Source: Chromohalobacter sp. 11-W
Lineage (GTDB): Bacteria; Pseudomonadota; Gammaproteobacteria; Pseudomonadales; Halomonadaceae
Reading direction: 5' to 3'
DNA: 64,000 bases
NCBI RefSeq assembly: GCF_029889905.1
Contig: NZ_JARANZ010000001.1
Coordinates: 124,001-188,000 of the forward strand
The notes under the pieces are model-generated. The model did no database searches, was not told the origin of the DNA, and saw only the letters and a program-made list of their open reading frames with translations. Of the stretch, positions 52,869-61,793 are shown piece by piece; within the stretch, counting starts at the first letter, position 1; the number at the start of each line of letters is the position of its first letter. Made by a program: the position numbers and the translations under genes.

Positions 52869-54089
52869 TTACTGACAGGCCGTGACAGCATCGCCATCGC
52901 TGGAGACAGTCGGCTGCGTTCTCACGCCGACAAGCACCAGAGCGGCGGCGGTCAACAGCATCGTGCCGGCCGTCGCACAAACACCCAAGACGCCGCTGAT
53001 GTCGAACATGACGCCACCGACGGCGGCGCCCAGCGCGATTGCCAGTTGTATCGAGGCGACGATCAAACCGCCGCCGCTCTCTGCCTCATCCGGCACGACA
53101 CGGGTGATCCAGGTTGACCAGGCGACTGGCACGGCGCCGAAGGCGAAGCCCCATAGGGCCACCATGAGGACATCGGTGCCCATCGAAATGCCGCCCAGCG
53201 TGGCCAGTAGCCAGCCCAGCACGCCCATGATCAGCGGCATCAGCAGCAGTGTCAGTCGCAGGCTGCGTTCAAGCAGATAACCCGCGATCAATGTGCCGAC
53301 GAAGTTCGCCACACCGAACGCCAGCAAGGTCGAAGAAAGCTCGTTGATGCCCATTCGGGACACGCCTTCGAGAAACGGACGCACATAGGTGAAAAAGGCG
53401 AAATGGCCGCAGAACACCAGCAGAATGGCCACGATGCCGACCGCCATTCCCGGCCGCTTTATCACGCTCACTAACGTGCCAAGTGGCGTCGGGCGCTCAG
53501 GTGTCATCCGCGGCAGGGTGGCGTACTGCAGCACCAGCGTCAGTACCGAAAGCGCCGTCGCGAGCAGGAAAACGTTGCGCCAGCCGATCATGTCGCCGAG
53601 ATAACTGCCCAGCGCGGCGGCGCTGATGGTGGCGATGGGGACGCCGGTGAACAGCAGCGACAGTGCGCGCGGCACGTCATGCTCCGCCACTAGCCGCATC
53701 ACCGTGGCGGCAGACAGTGCCCAGAAGCCGCCCAGTGCCACACCGAGCAGTACCCGGCCGACCAGCAACCAGGCCAGATGCGGGGCGAAGGCCACCACCA
53801 GGTTGGCCGCGATCATCAGCACGGAGAACCCTAGCAGCACATGGCGCCGGTCAAGGCGCTGCGTGACGGACGTCACCAGCAAGCCAGAAAGTAGCGCTAC
53901 CACCGCCGTGACCGTAACGGCCTGCCCGGCTTGGCCTTCACTGATCATGAGCGAATCGGCCATCGGCGTCAGCAGACTGGCCGGCAGGAATTCGGCCATC
54001 ACTAGGCTGAACACGCCCATCGTCAGCGAAAACACGGCGACCCAGCGCGATGTCGTGTGCGTCGAGCGTTGAGGTTCTTGCGTCGTCAT
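52869..54089 (-). CDS. MFS efflux transporter (NepI / AraJ-like)
   Basis: The 406-residue carrier has 12 hydrophobic segments. Family motifs are SLVMAEFLPASLLTPMA in helix 1, QRLDRRHVLL in loop 2-3 and LLVGRVLLGVALGGFW in helix 4, as in purine ribonucleoside and sugar efflux carriers. ATG 54089 gives MTTQEPQRS; an in-frame ATG at 54107 is possible. It is divergent from an AraC regulator with about 80 bases between, so that protein probably controls it. Substrate unknown. Confidence 0.82.
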   Translation of the reverse strand: MTTQEPQRSTHTTSRWVAVFSLTMGVFSLVMAEFLPASLLTPMADSLMISEGQAGQAVTVTAVVALLSGLLVTSVTQRLDRRHVLLGFSVLMIAANLVVAFAPHLAWLLVGRVLLGVALGGFWALSAATVMRLVAEHDVPRALSLLFTGVPIATISAAALGSYLGDMIGWRNVFLLATALSVLTLVLQYATLPRMTPERPTPLGTLVSVIKRPGMAVGIVAILLVFCGHFAFFTYVRPFLEGVSRMGINELSSTLLAFGVANFVGTLIAGYLLERSLRLTLLLMPLIMGVLGWLLATLGGISMGTDVLMVALWGFAFGAVPVAWSTWITRVVPDEAESGGGLIVASIQLAIALGAAVGGVMFDISGVLGVCATAGTMLLTAAALVLVGVRTQPTVSSDGDAVTACQ

Positions 54090-54169
54090 TTCGATACTTC
54101 CGATCAAGACTTGGGATGATGTGCAGACTAAAGTATTATCGTAGGATCATCTATCACTAGAAATCCGGT

Positions 54170-55147
54170 ATGTTTGATCAAGAGTCCGAAATTTTTGCCG
54201 TCTCCGGTTCAAATGCCAGGTCCAGCGAATGGATCAACGAGTTGCTCCTCGGCATGCGTCTGTCGGGGCTGAACTATCGTCGCGTCCAGGTAGCACCGCC
54301 CTTCGGCATTCGTTTCGATACCGACGCCAGCTGCGCGCAATTTCACTTCGTCGCCCAAGGGCCCGTCATATTGCTGCTCGGCGGCGAGAAACAGATACTG
54401 GAGACTGGCGATGCCGTACTTCTGCCTCGGGGTGGCCAGCACTGTCTGCTTTCTTCGCCTGAGGTGAAGAGTCGCGATATCGAGCAGATCGACGCGCTGC
54501 CGCTATGTGACGACTTCAGTTGCGTCAATGAATGCCCCGATACGCTCGACGGCACGCCACCGGTGCGGCTGTTCAGCGGCTGCATGCAGTTCGATCTGGG
54601 CGGCATGCAGCCGCTGTTGACGTTGATGCCCGCGGTAATGCATGTCGGCACGCTGCTCTCGCGCTATCCCGAGATGCTGCCGATGCTGGAAGCGATGGCG
54701 CGCGAAGCAAGTCTCGAACGGGCCGGCGCCGCCGGCATTCTTTCGCGATTGGCCGATGTGGTAGCCGCTAGCATCGTGCGTGGCTGGGTCGAATGCGGCT
54801 GCGCCGACATCGGTGGCTGGATCGAGGCGTTGCGCGATCCGCGTCTGGGCAAGGTCATCGCTGCCGTCCACCGCGAGCCCGGCCGCGACTGGACGGTCGC
54901 CGCCATGGCGGCGGAGATGGGCAGCTCGCGCTCGGTATTCGCCGAACGCTTCCGCTGTTCTCTGGGCGTGTCACCGCTCGGCTATGTCACCCAGCTTCGC
55001 ATGCGTCTGGCCACGCAGTGGATCGCCGAGAAACAATTATCGATCGAGCAGGTCGCCTGGCGACTGGGCTATGGCTCCCAGGCCGCCTTCAGTCGCGCCT
55101 TCAAACGGTCGACCGGGCAGACACCGGGCGCGGTGCGTGTATCGTGA
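54170..55147 (+). CDS. AraC-family regulator with cupin domain
   Basis: The 325-residue protein has an N-terminal cupin domain of the type seen in regulators of efflux and aldehyde genes (VILLLGGEKQILETGDAVLL near 67-86, GGQHCLL after it). The C-terminal AraC DNA-binding domain has WTVAAMAAEMGSSRSVFAER and LSIEQVAWRLGYGSQAAFSR. The Cys in DFSCVNECP near 115-121 might take part in redox or metal sensing. It is divergent from the MFS gene, a typical regulator-efflux pair. Confidence 0.85.
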   Translation: MFDQESEIFAVSGSNARSSEWINELLLGMRLSGLNYRRVQVAPPFGIRFDTDASCAQFHFVAQGPVILLLGGEKQILETGDAVLLPRGGQHCLLSSPEVKSRDIEQIDALPLCDDFSCVNECPDTLDGTPPVRLFSGCMQFDLGGMQPLLTLMPAVMHVGTLLSRYPEMLPMLEAMAREASLERAGAAGILSRLADVVAASIVRGWVECGCADIGGWIEALRDPRLGKVIAAVHREPGRDWTVAAMAAEMGSSRSVFAERFRCSLGVSPLGYVTQLRMRLATQWIAEKQLSIEQVAWRLGYGSQAAFSRAFKRSTGQTPGAVRVS

Positions 55148-55212
55148 AACGGTCCTGGATTGGCATGTTTCGCACGACCTAGCTGAGCAACCCACAGCGT
55201 CAGTGGTCGCTG

Positions 55213-55863
55213 TCAGGCCTCGGCCGCTTCCCTCACGCCTTGGGTATCCTTGGCCAATTTGCAGCGCACCAAGGCGGCCATCAGCTTGGGATAATCTTCC
55301 CGTGACACCTTATTGGCGAGCTTTGCGGCATCGGCCTTGAGTCCCAACTTCTCGGCGGCGGAGAGCGCTGCCTTGTCGGCGTAGGGATAGCATTCATCCC
55401 ACGTCAGCTGGATCTCGCGCAGGAAAATATCGGCGCCAGTGCCGCCGATTCCCTTGAATGCCTTGAGCCGTTTGCGTAGCGCCTTCGGGCTGCCCTCCGC
55501 CGCTTCACGCAGCTTGCGCAGATCGCCGCCATAGGTTTCCAGCAGCGCATCATTCATGTCCGCTAATTGCGTCGCCGTTTTTTCGTCGACGCGCGCGTAG
55601 CCGGATTCATTGAGTATCCGCGTCCGGGTTGCCCAATCGCTCGTCTTCAGTTTTTGCGGCGTCGTCCAGCCGGCCTTAGCCATTGCTTTTGCACCGCGCA
55701 TGGCGAGATCGGCACTGATCGGTGCGCTGGTCAGCAACGAATAGCAGAGCAGCCGAAAGAGCGGTGATGGCGTATTTTTGCGCAAGTCGACACCCAGCTC
55801 GCTGGCAAAGGTGCGGCCGTGACGCTGCATCAACGTCTCGATGATCTGTTTTTGACTGGCCAT
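55213..55863 (-). CDS. HhH-GPD DNA glycosylase-like protein
   Basis: The 216-residue protein resembles the endonuclease III superfamily. A helix-hairpin-helix LKAFKGIGGTGADIFLRE lies near 139-156, followed by a candidate catalytic Asp in PYADKAALSAAEKLG. The Lys that marks bifunctional lyases (in GVGRKTA of EndoIII) is absent, and there is no C-terminal 4Fe-4S Cys loop. It would therefore be a monofunctional glycosylase or a non-catalytic relative. A monocistronic transcript is likely. Confidence 0.7.
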   Translation of the reverse strand: MASQKQIIETLMQRHGRTFASELGVDLRKNTPSPLFRLLCYSLLTSAPISADLAMRGAKAMAKAGWTTPQKLKTSDWATRTRILNESGYARVDEKTATQLADMNDALLETYGGDLRKLREAAEGSPKALRKRLKAFKGIGGTGADIFLREIQLTWDECYPYADKAALSAAEKLGLKADAAKLANKVSREDYPKLMAALVRCKLAKDTQGVREAAEA

Positions 55864-56165
55864 GTTAGCTCCCGTAAGTGAAGACGGACATCAACGATGA
55901 CAGAGCTTCAACATGGCACCGCCTGGCCAACTGTCAAACCCGCAACGAGGTAGCGTCCAAAAAGAAACGCATCGCCTGTCTGCGGCAAGGCAACGACAAG
56001 CGGCGCGGCGCTTCTCCGGCGCGTCTACACGATGACACCGTCATGCAACACCGCCGGGCTTGGAGATCGACCTTCGTCGGGCATAGAGTGGGAGCGGGAC
56101 GCCACGCATCGGCGTGGCGATCACGTTTACGCGCCTCTCAAGGGTGCCGATGCGGAGGGAATCGC
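55864..56165. other. 302-base gap upstream of poxB-like gene with two dyads
   Basis: There is no credible gene. Two dyads are visible: atgac-acc-gtcat (56032-56044) and cgccacgc-atcg-gcgtggcg (56100-56119). The second is a stable 8-bp hairpin 46 bases before the poxB-like start. The open frame of the poxB-like gene continues upstream through this stretch, but with arbitrary composition. Confidence 0.5.
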
Positions 56166-57887
56166 ATGAGCAGTCACAGTAACGTGGCCGATATCATCGT
56201 CGAAACACTGGCAGACGCGGGCGCCAAGCGCTGTTACGGCGTCGTCGGCGATACCATCAATCATTTCACCGACGCCATTCGGCGCAGCGATGCCCTGGAA
56301 TGGGTGCATGTGCGCCATGAAGAAGTCGGCGGCTTTGCGGCGGGCGGCGAGGCCTATATGACGCGCGAGCTGGCATTGTGCGCCGGCACTTGCGGCCCCG
56401 GCAGCCTGCATTTCGTCAATGGGCTATTCGAGGCACATCGCAGCGGCTCACCGGTGGTGCTGATCGCCTCCCAGGTCGCTACCAAGGACGCCGGCATCGG
56501 CTTTCCGCAGGATGTCGATCCCGCGCCCATTTATGAGCAGTACAGCGTATTCTGCGAGTCGATCGTCAATCCCGATCAAGCGCGGCGCATGACCGCCCTA
56601 GCCGCACAGGCGGCCTTGGCCAACAACGGCGTGGCGGTGCTCGTCGTGCATGGCGACATATTCACCCAGAAGCCGAGCCAGGACTTGCCGTTTCGCGCGC
56701 ATCGCTTCGATCCCATCGTACGGCCCAGCGCCGAGGAATTCGTCCCCGCCGTTAAACAGCTCAATAAGGGGGGCAAGATATCCATCTTTGCCGGATTCGG
56801 CTGCGAGCACGCGCGCAGCGAAGTCATGGCACTGGCGGCCAAGCTCAATGCCCCGGTGGCTTGGACCTCGCGCGCCAAGGACTTCATCGAACCCGATAAT
56901 CCCTTCCAGGTGGGTATGACCGGCGTGTTCGGCTTGGCGGGCGGCTATCACGCCGTGGCCGAATGCGACACGCTTTTATTGCTGGGCTGTAATTTTGCGT
57001 GGAGCCAGTTCTATCCCGAGAAGGCGACCACCATTCAGGTGGATATCGACCCGCAACAGATCGGCAAGCGCCATCCGGTGGATATCGGCCTGGTAGGCAG
57101 CGTGCGTGATACCTGCCTGGCGCTGGCCAAGATGGTCGATGAGCAGACCGACACCCAATGGGTGGATAATTGCCGCAAGCAGTACCTGGAGGCTCTGGAG
57201 CATGATGCTCATGAGTCCAAGGACGACGCGCTGATCCATCCGCAGGCGCTGACCTTGGCGCTCGACGAGCAGGGCGCCGAGGATGCCATCTTCACGGCGG
57301 ATGGCGGTAGCCCGATGGTCTGGATGCTGCGTCACATTCACGCTAATGGCCAGCGCCGTACGCTTTCCAGCCTTGTCCACGGCACCATGGCCAACGCCTA
57401 CCCGCAGGCCATCGGCATTCAGAAGGCGTTTCCCAAGCGGCAAGTCATCGCCATGTGCGGCGACGGCGGTCTGACCATGCTGATGGGCGACCTCCTCACC
57501 CTCAAGCAGGAGAAAGTGCCGCTCAAAATCGTCGTTTATAACAACAGCTCGCTGGGCTTTGTCGAACTCGAACAGAAGGTCGAGGGCCTGCTCGACAGCT
57601 ACACCGACTTAGAGAATCCCGATTTCGACAAGCTTGCCCAAGCCATGGGCATTTGGGGCAAACGCGTCGAGGAAGCCCACGAACTCAAGCCTGCCATCAC
57701 TGAATGGCTCAATCACGATGGCCCTGCGCTACTCGACGTCAAGGTCAACCGTATGGAACTCGTCATGCCGCCCAAGGTAGAGGCCGGACAAGTTGCTTCT
57801 ACCGCGCTCTACTCCACCAAAGCCGTCCTCAACGGCCGCATGGAAGACGTCGTGGACCTCGTCAAAAGCAACTTCTTCAAGCGCTAA
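56166..57887 (+). CDS. poxB: pyruvate dehydrogenase (quinone)-like ThDP enzyme
   Basis: The 573-residue protein aligns by eye along its whole length with E. coli PoxB, which decarboxylates pyruvate to acetate and CO2 at the membrane using ThDP and FAD. Visible features are the catalytic Glu in VRHEEVGGFAAGGEA (near 48), CAGTCGPGSLHFVNGLF, and the ThDP-Mg motif CGDGGLTMLMGDLL (near 433) ending in VYNNSSLGFVE. The C-terminal NGRMEDVVDLVKSNFFKR resembles PoxB's membrane-targeting end. ATG 56166 fits the family start. Oxalyl- or acetolactate-type activity cannot be fully excluded. A terminator follows. Confidence 0.83.
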   Translation: MSSHSNVADIIVETLADAGAKRCYGVVGDTINHFTDAIRRSDALEWVHVRHEEVGGFAAGGEAYMTRELALCAGTCGPGSLHFVNGLFEAHRSGSPVVLIASQVATKDAGIGFPQDVDPAPIYEQYSVFCESIVNPDQARRMTALAAQAALANNGVAVLVVHGDIFTQKPSQDLPFRAHRFDPIVRPSAEEFVPAVKQLNKGGKISIFAGFGCEHARSEVMALAAKLNAPVAWTSRAKDFIEPDNPFQVGMTGVFGLAGGYHAVAECDTLLLLGCNFAWSQFYPEKATTIQVDIDPQQIGKRHPVDIGLVGSVRDTCLALAKMVDEQTDTQWVDNCRKQYLEALEHDAHESKDDALIHPQALTLALDEQGAEDAIFTADGGSPMVWMLRHIHANGQRRTLSSLVHGTMANAYPQAIGIQKAFPKRQVIAMCGDGGLTMLMGDLLTLKQEKVPLKIVVYNNSSLGFVELEQKVEGLLDSYTDLENPDFDKLAQAMGIWGKRVEEAHELKPAITEWLNHDGPALLDVKVNRMELVMPPKVEAGQVASTALYSTKAVLNGRMEDVVDLVKSNFFKR

Positions 57888-57915
57888 GCCAGGAACAGTT
57901 AATGCTCACTTTCAG

Positions 57916-57941
57916 CCGGGCGCTTTCAAGCGCCCGGTTTT
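57916..57941 (+). terminator. terminator of poxB-like gene
   Basis: The 9-bp stem ccgggcgct / agcgcccgg with loop ttca is followed by tttt. It lies in the gap before the convergent phnE gene. Confidence 0.8.
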
Positions 57942-58069
57942 CGTAGTGTGGGCAGGCTTCGTCGTGTGTCAGACATAGTGCCCAGCGCCGGTGAGGCGCT
58001 ATCCCGGTATTCGAGTGGCAGGCTGGGTGACGGATATCGCGACCAATCTGATCTCGTAGCGACATGTCA

Positions 58070-58873
58070 TCAGATGACCTTCTTGCGTAGCCAGGCGGCG
58101 ACAGCTTCACCGGCGATGACGAGCACGATGATCGCGAGCAACACGGTGGCGACGGTGGGCCAGGCCAAGGTGTCGATGGCGCCCTGGAGAATCACGCCGA
58201 TACCGCCGGCGCCCACTAGGCCGAGTACGGTGGATTCGCGCAGGTTGATGTCCCAACGCAGGATGCTGACGGCGAAAAAGGTCGGGATTACCTGCGGCAC
58301 GATGGCATAGAGGATGACCTTGGCGCGTGACGCGCCGGTTGCTTCCAGGGCTTCTACCGGGCGGCGATCGATTTCTTCGATGGCCTCGCCCATCAGCTTG
58401 CCGAGAAAGCCCAGCGAACGGAACATGATGGCAATGATACCTGCCAGCACGCCCGGCCCGAAGATCGCGACAAACAACAGCGCCCAGATCAGCGTATTCA
58501 CTGAGCGACTGGAAACCAGGATGAAGCGCCCAAGCCACAAGGTGAACCGGTTAGGAGTCGTGTTCTGCGCCGAGATATAGGCGATCGGCAGCGACACGAA
58601 TACTGCCACGAAGGTTGCCAAGGTGGCGATATTGAGTGTTTCGACCAGTGCCCAGAAAATCGCCCGCCAGTTACTGAATTCCGGTGGCACCATGCGCCGG
58701 AACAAGTCACCGATCTGTACCGGCGCATCCCAGACCCAAGGCCAGATGACATCTAGGGTTGCCACCGACCAGGTGACTGCCAGTGCCACCACGATAAGGC
58801 CGGCGAAACGTTTCCAACGCTGTTGGGGGGTGTAGCGCGACCAGGCGCGCTCGGCCACGGATGGTTGTGTCAC
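58070..58873 (-). CDS. phnE: phosphonate-type ABC transporter permease (second PhnE)
   Basis: The 267-residue inner-membrane permease has about six helices and the EAA-type coupling loop AIEEIDRRPVEALEATGASR (near 160-180). The start is GTG and overlaps the stop of the first permease gene (GTGA). Paired PhnE proteins form the membrane core of some phosphonate, phosphite or phosphate-ester importers. It is the last gene of phnD-phnC-phnE1-phnE2. A 182-base gap separates it from the poxB-like gene. Confidence 0.87.
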   Translation of the reverse strand: MTQPSVAERAWSRYTPQQRWKRFAGLIVVALAVTWSVATLDVIWPWVWDAPVQIGDLFRRMVPPEFSNWRAIFWALVETLNIATLATFVAVFVSLPIAYISAQNTTPNRFTLWLGRFILVSSRSVNTLIWALLFVAIFGPGVLAGIIAIMFRSLGFLGKLMGEAIEEIDRRPVEALEATGASRAKVILYAIVPQVIPTFFAVSILRWDINLRESTVLGLVGAGGIGVILQGAIDTLAWPTVATVLLAIIVLVIAGEAVAAWLRKKVI

Positions 58874-59670
58874 CAGATCGCCCTCCTGATACGTCCACTT
58901 ATGGCCTCGCTGACTAGAATCACGGCGATGATCACCAGCGTGATGGCCAGTGCGAAGTCATAATCGTAGCGACCGAAGGCATTCATCAAGGTGGAGCCGA
59001 TACCCCCCGCGCCTACGATACCCACGACGGCTGAAGCACGCAGATTGCTGTCGAGTTGATAGATCGACAGGCCTATCTGACGTGGCATGATTTGCGGCAG
59101 CACGGCGAATTGCAGCACCGTGAGATAGCGTGTGCCACTGGCGCGCAGTGCCTCAACCTGCCCCCAGTCGATTTCCTCGATACGCTCGGCAAGCATCTTG
59201 GCGACGAAGCCGATCGAGTAAATGGTGAGCGTCAGGATACCCGCCACCGGGCCGAAGCCCACCGCCTTGACGAAGAGAATGGCGACGATCACCGGATGGA
59301 AGCTACGGGTGATGATGATCAACGCGCGTCCGATCAGGTAGATCGGCTTGATGGCGATGTTGCGTGCCGCCATGAACGCGATCGGCACACTCAGCGCGAG
59401 CCCCAGCAAGGTGGCGAGAATGGCGATCTGGAGACTCTCCAGGAAGCCTTTGAGCAACAGGTCGTGACGCGAGAAGTTGGGTGGAAAGGCACCCGCGAAT
59501 ATACGCGCTGCACGCTCCATGCCTTGACTGACCCGGGCCCAGTCGAACGGGAGGGTGGAAGCTGCCCAGCTCAGGTAGACGAGCGCGACGACGGTCAGTC
59601 CCCAGCGCAGCCACGGGTTGGCTATAAAGGGCGGTTTGCGCCAAGTGCGGGATGGAGTGGCGTCGTTCAT
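58870..59670 (-). CDS. phnE: phosphonate-type ABC transporter permease (first PhnE)
   Basis: The 266-residue permease is paralogous to the following one (shared FGPGVLAGI/FGPVAGIL region, coupling loop RIEEIDWGQVEALRASGTRY). It carries a membrane helix near 25-45 and five more after residue 75. It overlaps phnC (ATGA) and the second phnE (GTGA), so all three are translationally coupled. The two permeases differ enough to suggest a heterodimer. Confidence 0.87.
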   Translation of the reverse strand: MNDATPSRTWRKPPFIANPWLRWGLTVVALVYLSWAASTLPFDWARVSQGMERAARIFAGAFPPNFSRHDLLLKGFLESLQIAILATLLGLALSVPIAFMAARNIAIKPIYLIGRALIIITRSFHPVIVAILFVKAVGFGPVAGILTLTIYSIGFVAKMLAERIEEIDWGQVEALRASGTRYLTVLQFAVLPQIMPRQIGLSIYQLDSNLRASAVVGIVGAGGIGSTLMNAFGRYDYDFALAITLVIIAVILVSEAISGRIRRAIW

Positions 59671-60458
59671 GAGACCACCGCCCGGGATGTGTCCTGTTCA
59701 GCCTGTTGGCGGTCTTCCGCTGGTGTGCCGCTGTAAACGGTATCCATCGCGGATTGATCGAGATCCTCGGGCTTGCCGTCGAAGATCAGCCGCCCGAAAC
59801 GCATGCCGACGATGCGCTGCGTATATTCGCGCGCCTCGGCGACATTGTGAATGTTGATCAGTACGGGGAGTTGCAGCTCCTGTGCGAGCGTCTGCAGCAA
59901 TTCCATGATCTGACGTGAGCTGACAGGGTCAAGCGAGGCGGTGGGTTCGTCGGCGAGCAGAATTTCCGGATTTTGCATCAGGGCGCGCACTACACCAACG
60001 CGTTGGCGTTCTCCGCCGGAGAGTTCATCGGCGCGTTTGTTGGCGTAATGGGCAATCCCCACGCGTTCCATGAGCGTGTAGGCCCGGTCGATGTCCGCGG
60101 TTGGGTATTTGCGTAGCGCGGCGCGCCAGTAGGGGATATACCCCAGTCGTCCGCACTGCACGTTCTCCATTACGGTCAAGCGATCTACCAAGTTGAAGCC
60201 TTGGAAAATCATACCGATGCGTCGCCGTGCCTTGCGAAGTTCATTGCCGTGCAAACGGGTCAGCTCGGCACCGTTAAGCTCGATACTGCCCGAGGTTGGC
60301 TCGACTAGCCGGTTAATGCAACGTAGCAAGGTACTCTTGCCGGCCCCTGACGCACCGATGATCGAGACCACCGATTCGTCGGGTACTTCAAGATCCAGCC
60401 CCTTCAATACAGGCTCGTCGTGGCCGTAGCGCTTTACGAGCTGTTGGATTCGCAACAT
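59667..60458 (-). CDS. phnC: phosphonate-type ABC transporter ATPase
   Basis: The 263-residue ATPase has Walker A GASGAGKST near 34-42, signature LSGGERQRVGVVRA, and Walker B ILLADEPTASLD. It resembles PhnC. The start needs care: AGGAGG (60465-60470) is followed directly by ATGGATATG. The first ATG (60464) touches the Shine-Dalgarno, while the second (60458, MLRIQQLVKRYG) has a 6-base spacer, so I take 60458. It follows phnD with an 81-base gap. Confidence 0.9.
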   Translation of the reverse strand: MLRIQQLVKRYGHDEPVLKGLDLEVPDESVVSIIGASGAGKSTLLRCINRLVEPTSGSIELNGAELTRLHGNELRKARRRIGMIFQGFNLVDRLTVMENVQCGRLGYIPYWRAALRKYPTADIDRAYTLMERVGIAHYANKRADELSGGERQRVGVVRALMQNPEILLADEPTASLDPVSSRQIMELLQTLAQELQLPVLINIHNVAEAREYTQRIVGMRFGRLIFDGKPEDLDQSAMDTVYSGTPAEDRQQAEQDTSRAVVS

Positions 60459-60539
60459 ATCCATCCTCCTCGCCCGAGCTCCTGCGATAGAGCCCGAGCG
60501 GTCGGTGTCCACGGAAGCCTGGTACACGTCTTGTGCGGT

Positions 60540-61595
60540 TTAGCCATCCAGGTTGTCGGGGGTGTAGTTCACACCGTTGGCTTCTTGGATATCGCGAATG
60601 ACTTCCCAGTCTTCCTTATATGTCACGGGAACGAACTTGGTAACGCCCTCGAACTCCTCGCCGAGTTCGGTGCCGCGCATGTTGAAGGTAAAGAACGCTT
60701 CCTTGATCTTATCGATCAGCTCGGGCTTCAAGTTGTGGGCGTAGGTGTAGGCTGTAGTAGGGAATGGCTTGGACTCGTAGATGATCTTGACCTCTTCTGG
60801 ATCGTAAAGACCGCGATCCGCCATACGGTCGACGACCTCGGAGGCTACCGGCGCTGCATCGTAGTCGCCGGCGACCACGCCGAGCATCGATTGATCGTGC
60901 GACCCTGAGTAAACCACCTCGTAATCTTCGCCCGGTACGATGCCTTCTTTCGGGAATAGCGCGCGCGGCGCGAGGTTGCCGGAGTTGGAGGTCGGCGAGG
61001 TATGGGCTATACGCTTGCCTTCTAGGTCTTCCATGGTGTCGATGCCGCTATCCTTGCGCGTGTAAAGCTGCAAGGTATAGCCGAATTCGCCTTCTTCCGA
61101 GCCCATGATAGCGAATGGCACGGCCCCGGCGAGATTGACCGCGAAGGGCGTTGGGCCGGTGGAGAATCCCGCAACGTGAATACGATCGCTGCGCATGGCT
61201 TCTATCTCGGCGGCATTGGACTGCACGGCATAGAAGCGTACGTCCTTGCCGGTTACCTCGCTGAGATGCTCTATGAACGGGTCCCAGATATCGGCATAGA
61301 TGGCCGGATCCTCGACCGGGGTGTAGGCGAAGATCAGCGTCTCGGGATCGATGTACTGGCTGGGGTCGCTTGGCGCATCGGCGACCAGATCGCCGTCGCC
61401 ATCGCAGTAGATTGAGGCCAGTTCACCTCGCTGCGAGCAGTCGTCGGCAGCCTGAACCGTGAGCGGAAGGGCCGCTAATAGTGCCGTTGCCAAGAGATTG
61501 CGCGGGCGCTGTACGCCACGGAACAAGGCAGAAAGGGCACTGGTGAAACTGATGGAGGGCGCGTATTCGGGCGCGTGAAAAGCATCGTGGGTCAT
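60540..61595 (-). CDS. phnD: phosphonate-type ABC transporter periplasmic binding protein
   Basis: The 351-residue secreted protein has an unusually long N-region (about 30 residues) before the hydrophobic core LLATALLAALPLTVQA and a likely cleavage after VQA. The mature part resembles PhnD/PtxB-type proteins: YTPVEDPAIYADIWDPF, FYAVQSNAAEIEAM, the ligand-loop HTSPTSNSGNL and SGSHDQSMLGVVAGDYDAA. Cys pairs near the mature N-terminus (DDCSQRG, YCDGDGD) may form a disulfide. AAGGAG precedes the start. It heads the operon and is divergent from the DeoR gene. Confidence 0.88.
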   Translation of the reverse strand: MTHDAFHAPEYAPSISFTSALSALFRGVQRPRNLLATALLAALPLTVQAADDCSQRGELASIYCDGDGDLVADAPSDPSQYIDPETLIFAYTPVEDPAIYADIWDPFIEHLSEVTGKDVRFYAVQSNAAEIEAMRSDRIHVAGFSTGPTPFAVNLAGAVPFAIMGSEEGEFGYTLQLYTRKDSGIDTMEDLEGKRIAHTSPTSNSGNLAPRALFPKEGIVPGEDYEVVYSGSHDQSMLGVVAGDYDAAPVASEVVDRMADRGLYDPEEVKIIYESKPFPTTAYTYAHNLKPELIDKIKEAFFTFNMRGTELGEEFEGVTKFVPVTYKEDWEVIRDIQEANGVNYTPDNLDG

Positions 61596-61715
61596 GGCGT
61601 GGACTCCTTGTATCCCTGACTGTGATTGTTCGTGTGGGATTATCTGGAGGCTAGCCTAGCTAAATTGGTATTTACAACAAAAATGCAGCATTGTTCGCCA
61701 ATAGTCGCAATACAA

Positions 61716-61746
61716 TGTGGCAAAACACAGATTAAAGTGTGGAAAA
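61716..61746. promoter_or_regulatory. candidate operators in the phnD / deoR gap
   Basis: TGTGGCAAAA (61716-61725) and TGTGGAAAA (61738-61746) repeat 22 bases (about two helical turns) apart. The first copy is also part of the dyad TGTG-N6-CACA (61716-61729). This AT-rich 198-base gap separates phnD from the deoR gene, the natural site for DeoR control of both directions. Confidence 0.4.
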
Positions 61747-61793
61747 TAGCGACCCAGGTAGTCTTGCTAAATGTGTTAAGGAGTCTTAGCGTC

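Noticed and set aside
58070-61595. A classical phosphonate degradation operon
   Set aside because: Only the importer resembles phn genes. No phnG-M, phnX, phnW or phnA-like gene is present in the window, and the neighbouring HAD lacks phosphonatase cap features.
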